From contig KK106981.1 of assembly GCA_000611775.1 (NCBI GenBank), forward strand, positions 8,913,431 through 8,977,430: a DNA stretch of 64,000 nucleotides. Reading direction: 5' to 3'. This document shows, one piece after another, positions 59,101 through 64,000 of this stretch. The notes below the pieces were generated by a model. That model was not told where the DNA came from. It saw only the letters and a list, made by a program, of their open reading frames with translations, and did not search any database. The stretch's first letter is position 1, and each line of letters starts with the position of its first letter. Made by a program: the position numbers and the translations under genes. This stretch comes from Umbilicaria muhlenbergii (lineage: Eukaryota > Ascomycota > Lecanoromycetes > Umbilicariales > Umbilicariaceae).

Positions 59101-60372
59101 TCACGGGCTTAGCCCAGTTCGTCCAGAGAGGCAGTCTCCTAGAACTGCCTGGGTCTTGTGGGGGTTGGTACTGTTCGAGAGCGAGCCAGTTTCGCGTCGC
59201 AGGTCCTGTGAGAATACCTTTATAGATAGACATAACTTTCTCACAAACAAGCATGAATCCACTTGATATGGTGAAAGGTATCAAGAGAAGTGGGTGGCTG
59301 TCTCCATGGTGTAGTGGCTGCCCGCCGCCCTTTTGCTCAGCATGGCGCAGTTTCGTCGAACAATCCCATTCGTAACGGAGAAGTCGGGTTTCTTGATTCC
59401 GCGAAACGACAAGCAGTAGGATAACATGATTGTCTTCTCCGTGTGGAGGATGTAAAAACTCCATCTTCAAGATTGTTCCTTCTATGAAGAAGTGTCTCTC
59501 CTTTTGGGATAAAGGTTAGCATTCCCCATTATCATTGGAACGCTGACCGTCCCAAATCCTGGGACAACTCACCTCCCGAACAGGCATAAATTTCCCATTG
59601 GAAAACCCCCCGTTCGAACTTAGTTCCGCTTGTAGCTGATCCACTGTCTTTAAAGCGTACAAGCAGAACGCTCCTTCGCACGCAGCAACCGCTAGGGCTC
59701 GTGATCTGTCACGGATTAGGTCTTGGACATTCCATACTTCACACCGAGTGATACTTACTTCGGATCAACTGCCATGTGCTTCCCGAGCTGCTCTGGATAT
59801 GATCTTTGGCCTGGCAGCGCTCGCTGACCGGTGATGTATTGGATCTTATCGTCTCCTTCTTCGAAGGCATAGAGAAAGACAAGCACTTGTGACTCCAGAG
59901 CCAGTACGAGTATCTGAGGTGGAACTTGTGGGGAGCTATCTTCATCTAAGTCCATGCCTTCTGGTTCTGTCAATCTGACAATAGCGTCGTCATCGACAAG
60001 CACTGGTAGTTTTACAGGTGTTCCAAATACCCGCACACAACGAATTGTGGAGCCAAAGTCTGATTTGACAGTCACGTCTTCCAGATGACTATCACTAAGT
60101 AGTGTTTTGATCTCAACGAAGTCATGCCCTATGAAAAGCACATCATTCTTGTCCTTGTGTCGGATACGTGCTTGGAGAATCCAATTGACCACTGGACTCC
60201 TCAACAATGTCCGTGTCAGGATCCCCGCCGTAGTGGGTGCCCTCGTTACCTCACTAGGCGAAGACGGACCTTGAGCGTTGGTCTCCTCCCGGTTTTGAGC
60301 TAAGATTTGATGGATATCCATAGTCCTAGTAGTCCATTGGCCGCCCACGAGCACCCTAGTTTCCACAGTCAT
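56126..60372 (-). CDS. MMS1_N / CPSF_A-domain protein (DDB1/SF3B3/Rik1 superfamily)
   Basis: Four exons, read leftwards: 60372-59759, 59705-59573, 59500-57892 and 57834-56126, with GT-AG introns of 53, 72 and 57 nt, give 1354 aa. The start was taken at MTVETRVLVGGQW, because the N-terminal block that follows (GILTRTLLRSPVVNWILQAR) is where family members begin; the frame stays open for 65 codons above it. Next come GKHMAVDPKSRALAVAACEG and a run of WD-like beta blades (MMS1_N region). The C-terminal ~550 residues carry KPVFSVAAYGDSSLVYGRGD, HPFIYVTTSRESLSVFTFEA and HVDGDVLARIIERGGGD, fitting CPSF_A. Candidate roles are a DDB1- or Rik1/Mms1-like adaptor of a Cul4 ubiquitin ligase; it lacks close likeness to SF3B3 or CPSF160, as far as I recall. 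Function is open. Confidence 0.85.
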
Positions 60373-61492
60373 GCCGGACTTGGCCTTGCCTGGCTGATTT
60401 GGTACCTCAAACAACTCAAATGCTTGCGAGGTGCAAAACGGCTCCTCGTAAAATCCAACCTTGGTGTCTCTCCTCCAGGAAAATCGCTGGAGCTCAGAAA
60501 CAGTGTTCTGGTTCCCGCGTCTGCAAGTCGGATACTGGAGGCAGATTATATCATTCGTGAGAGTCACAAAGCTTTAGATTCGAGATGAGAACATAGTGGC
60601 AAAACTGGACAGACCAAACCAAGGAGGCAGTTCAGCGTCCTGCTTGAACCCCATACGAGAGGTTTGGTAGAGATGAATGCTGCACACTGCAATTGTGACA
60701 GAGGAATGACAAGATTGAACCGACGTCATGCACAGACACCTCGTCTGAAGGCCTCAATTTTGCAATGCACGGGATTAATCGGGTTATCAGGAAGCGGAGC
60801 ACGACAACACCCCTTGAATGATCTGGAACTGGCTTTGATTCGTAGGTGTCTAAGTACATCCACGAATGGCCAATGGTCCTCCAGCTCGTCTCCCTTAACT
60901 GCCAATAAGCGACGGGAGATGGTATGTATGAGACAGCGCCGCGGCCTATTGTACGCTTGTCCTTTCTGGCGGAGGGTTTTGGAACCTGACGAGCCTGCAG
61001 CTTCCCCTCAAACCTAATCAATTATTTGCACAATGGTAGCGGCAGATAGGCGGTCAAAGGGAAGTATCAGAGGAGTAAGGCACTGTCGAGGTTTGATAGA
61101 AGTCTTATATCGAGGAATAGAACCAATGTCTGTTCGGCATCTTGCCAGGAGTTTCGACTGGATATTTGGCACTGAATATGGGATTGAGATCAAGGTTGAT
61201 TTAGGAACCCAGATAAGGATAGGGAGGGAGATGGAGCTTGAGTTTGGGGCTTCAAAGCGCCTGCCATCTGGAACTTGACCCAAACACTGAGCCGTCCCTC
61301 CTGCAGCATCTACATTACCTTACTTTACCTTACCATTTAGGCAGCGAGGATGTTGTCGACGGCACGGCAATGTGCATTACTCCGTCCAGTAATTTAATTA
61401 CACTGCGACTACTCATGTGCTATGGCCAGTAAGCGAGTCCTTGATCGATCCGCAAGCAACACCACCGACAGGGAGGCCATCCATCTCAGGCC
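60373..61492. other. Divergent spacer of 1.1 kb
   Basis: It holds the promoters of the MMS1_N/CPSF_A gene and the TBC gene. TTACCTTACTTTACCTTACC at 61316-61336 is a small repeat. Open frames on both strands lack domains. Confidence 0.45.
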
Positions 61493-62890
61493 ATGAGGGA
61501 CGACGACGACGATAAGCCGGCCGATGCACAGAAGATCGTCCCTAAGGACGGGATCGCCGCCGGTGCAGATGATGGGCTTTCAGCGGCACGGATAGCAAAG
61601 CCATTCGCTCACTGGCAAGGAAGGCTTCTTACACAGGAGGAGTGCAGCAAAGTTGTCGAGATAGTGGCAGCCTGTGAAGACACTCGTGACGTGAGGCTCT
61701 TGGTCACATATGCAACTTCCCCACATGGGCTCGTCGACGACCAAGTACGTCGAATAGCGTGTATGTCACCTCGCAATCTACTGATGCACTTTGAGGTCAT
61801 ACTAATGTACTAAGGGCCGATACTGCTGGGATACGATGCATCGAAGTCGGCTATCTCGCCACAACCCTGGCGTGAGCTACCACGGCACCGGGACGAAGAT
61901 CAAGTCAAGCTTGATGTTAACAGATCTTTCATCTACTACCCGAACAGTAAGTAGCCCACGTGTCTTGCGCATTATAGGCCGCTTTGTCAACGTGGTACAG
62001 ACGAATCCGATAAGCAGCTCGACCGCCGGAAAGAGGAGCTCTCCAACGTGATCACGGAAACCCTCCGGCGGCATCCAATGCTATGCTACTTCCAAGGATT
62101 TCACGACATTGCACAAGTCTTCTTACTTGTTCTAGGAGTTGAAAACGCTGCAGATGCTGTTGCTTATTTGTCCTTGTTGCGGATCCGTGATTTCATGTTA
62201 CCGTCACTAGTCCCTTCTCTTGCACATCTCCGACTTTTGCCTGCAATTCTATACTCTACTGACCCCGAGCTGTGTCAACATCTGTCACAAACCCAACCTT
62301 TCTTTGCTTTAGCAGCGACGCTCACACTTTACGCCCACGACATCCAGGAGTATGGAGACATTGCCCGACTATTCGACTTCCTTCTTGCCCAAGAAGCAGT
62401 GGTCTCCGTTTACCTGTTCGCAGTCATAATACTCTCACGAAGGGAGGAGCTATTCGAGATACCTGCAGACGAGCCTGAGATGCTCCACTCCGTTCTGTCT
62501 AAGCTACCGAAGCCTCTGGACCTTGAAGCTCTCATATCCAAGACCATGGATTTGTTTTCTGCACACCCTCCTCAAACTTTGCCTTTCAGAGCCTGGGGAA
62601 AGGTCTCGATGTACAGCGTACTGAAGACCACCCGGGGATCTACAAAGAAGCAAACTCTACAGGATGGCGAAGAGCTTTTCGAGATGCAGGCTTTAGAGTT
62701 GCGGAGGGCGGAGCTAACCCAGCATGCTTGGAATAAATTGTGGAAATACAGGCGTCCAGCTGGTAGCGTATTTTTGGCAGTGTTTATAGGCATTGTATCC
62801 TTCTGGCTCAGGAGAAGCGGAACGGACGGTATTCTCGGATCTGGGGTGCGGAGGATATTGGAGCTGTTCCGAATGATCAGAGTGCGCTAA
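61493..62890 (+). CDS. GYP8: TBC-domain Rab GAP, Gyp8/TBC1D20 type, tail-anchored
   Basis: Exons 61493-61760, 61815-61946 and 62001-62890 give 429 aa. A disordered Asp/Lys/Ala-rich start precedes the TBC domain. RRIAWPILLGYD, then RDEDQVKLDVNRSFIYYP (the motif with the catalytic arginine is expected here and R is present), and RRHPMLCYFQGFHDIAQVF with the catalytic-glutamine loop YFQGFHD. SQTQPFFALAATLTLYAHDI and RLFDFLLAQEAVVSVYLFAV follow as in TBC1D20. A C-terminal hydrophobic segment, GSVFLAVFIGIVSFWLRR, is a tail anchor, as in TBC1D20 and yeast Gyp8. TBC1D20 inactivates Rab1/Rab18 at the ER-Golgi boundary. The first intron begins after the codon for Ala89 plus one base. Confidence 0.9.
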
Positions 62891-63112
62891 ACAGCATTGA
62901 CTAAACCATGAAGTCCCTCATAGCCAACTATCTACTTCTTTTTGAATATACTCGACTTAAACTCTTTTTGCGTATCAGACTGTAAGGCCGACAGAGCAGC
63001 CCTATCAGGAGAAATATCTAGCCGATCGCGCTAGCCGTAATGGTAACGCATACGAAGCGCGGAAAAGACACCTCAAGCCTACAGCAGCCCACTCTCCCAC
63101 CAAGCCGCAAAT
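62891..63112. other. Spacer between TBC gene and YIPF-like gene
   Basis: 222 bp between two plus-strand genes. No motif of note. Confidence 0.35.
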
Positions 63113-64000
63113 ATGGCAAATCGCGGCTACGATGTAGTCGTCGACGTAGACGCAGAGGTAACACCGCCAGCACCAATGACTAATGCTCCGTCCACTCACA
63201 CAGACACGCAGGGCGACCTCGGCCACACCGACCTCCACGAAGACCTCGAATTCCACTCCTCCAGTAACATCCCCCCTTATCACCACCCCACAATCCCCTA
63301 TTAACATCACCCGTCCCAGCCTTCGACGACACCCCCCATCCCCGATCCAAAAACCCTCCCTCCGCCCTCCCCTTCCCCGTCACAACCTCGTCCTCCAACA
63401 ACCAAGGCTCCTCAAAACGCTACCTCTGGACCCTCTCCTTCTACGCGCAATTCTTCGACGTCGACACAGCCGAAGTGCTCCGCCGCTGCCAAAACGCCCT
63501 CTACCCGCGCTCCAACTTCCTCGACATCCTCGACGGCAACCCAGACCTGTACGGCCCGTTCTGGATCGCGACGACCGTTGTCGTGATCCTGTTTCTCACA
63601 GGGACGATCAATTTGTATCTGGCCAGGCGGAACGAGAAGCATTTCGAGTACGATTTCGGGCTTTTGTCGGGCGCGGCGGGGCTGGTTTATGGGTATACGG
63701 GCGTTATACCGGTGGCGCTGTGGGGTGTTTTGAGGTGGTTTGGGAGTGAGGGCGCGAGTCTGCTGGAGTGTTGGGCGTTGTATGGGTACGCGAATTTGAT
63801 ATGGATACCTGTGGCGCTGATTAGCTGGAGTCCGGTGACGGTGCTGAATTGGGTGTTTGTTGGGGTGGGGTTGGCGGTGAGCGGGCTTTTCTTGGTCAGG
63901 AATCTGTGGCCGGTGGTTAGTGCGACGGATGCGAAGACGAGCAAGATACTATTGGTGCTGGTTATTGGCTTGCATGCTGGGTTGGCGCTGGCAATCAAGA
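63113..64000 (+). CDS. Yip1-family Golgi membrane protein, YIPF1/2 type (3' end cut by the window)
   Basis: Exons 63113-63157, 63212-63263 and 63320 onward run off the window edge, leaving 259 codons visible. The first two exons encode the acidic N-terminus (MANRGYDVVVDVDAE and a Asp/Glu/His segment). The third starts with a linker then YLWTLSFYAQFFDVDTAEVL, NPDLYGPFWIATTVVVILFL, YDFGLLSGAAGLVYGYTGVIPV and ALYGYANLIWIPVALISW. The NPDLYGPFW block is the Yip1-domain signature, and the FDVDT motif points to the YIPF1/YIPF2 branch, Golgi proteins linked to Rab GTPases. Three or more membrane helices are seen. A small intron acceptor choice at 63211 keeps the frame. The stop lies outside. Confidence 0.88.

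Noticed and set aside
60632-61021. 129-aa minus-strand frame upstream of the MMS1_N/CPSF_A gene
   Set aside because: No domain and no join that leads into the gene; likely leader sequence.

Overview
The window is nuclear DNA of a filamentous ascomycete (Pezizomycotina; a Dothideomycetes-like fungus is my guess, not shown). The reasons are single-copy eukaryotic genes on both strands, spliceosomal introns mostly of 44-90 nt with CTAAC/CTGAC-like branch sites, and protein families typical of this group (MTC6, DASH subunit ASK1, Atos, RRN7, a LIM-RhoGAP and several fungal-only families). Exon joins were placed by hand from splice signals, reading frame and family conservation. For each multi-exon gene that I joined, the summed exon length is a multiple of three.

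Layout. 1-4107: a divergent pair, FYV7-like (cut by the window start) and MCM3, sharing a promoter with an ACGCGT box. 4108-7338: gene-free. 7339-8823: seven-helix membrane protein. 8824-10847: gene-free, simple repeats. 10848-13645: Atos-family protein (-). 14225-15404: orphan with a PD-(D/E)XK-like signature. 15405-16250: degenerate tandem duplication and a TATA box ahead of a small Cys-rich ORF. 16931-20485: PMS1 (-). 20964-22962: four-helix membrane protein (-), 50 bp from the divergent mitochondrial adrenodoxin/ferredoxin reductase (23013-24726). 25152-26537: HExxH protein. 26928-28258: L-2-hydroxyglutarate dehydrogenase. 28663-29825: coiled-coil protein (-). 31489-34314: PH-domain protein. 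34919-36233: SEC62 (-). 36705-38700: MTC6. 38889-41139: VPS52 (-), divergent from eIF5A (41504-42216). 42763-44763: RRN7. 45748-46474: secreted protein. 46741-48164: ASK1. 48165-51130: gene-free, minisatellites. 51131-55172: LIM-RhoGAP. 56126-60372: DDB1/SF3B3-like MMS1_N/CPSF_A protein (-). 61493-62890: Gyp8/TBC1D20-type Rab GAP. 63113-64000: YIPF1/2-type Yip protein, cut by the window end.

The genes do not form a biosynthetic cluster or a single pathway. Themes that recur are DNA replication and repair (MCM3, PMS1), ribosome biogenesis and translation (FYV7, RRN7, eIF5A), and secretion and Golgi traffic (SEC62, VPS52, Gyp8-like, YIPF-like). I found no rRNA, tRNA, CRISPR array, transposon or viral element. 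The observations most worth a second look are the orphan PD-(D/E)XK-like protein next to a decayed tandem duplication, the uncharacterised HExxH protein, four inferred GC-AG introns in three genes, the 50-bp divergent promoter, and the MCB element in the MCM3 promoter.
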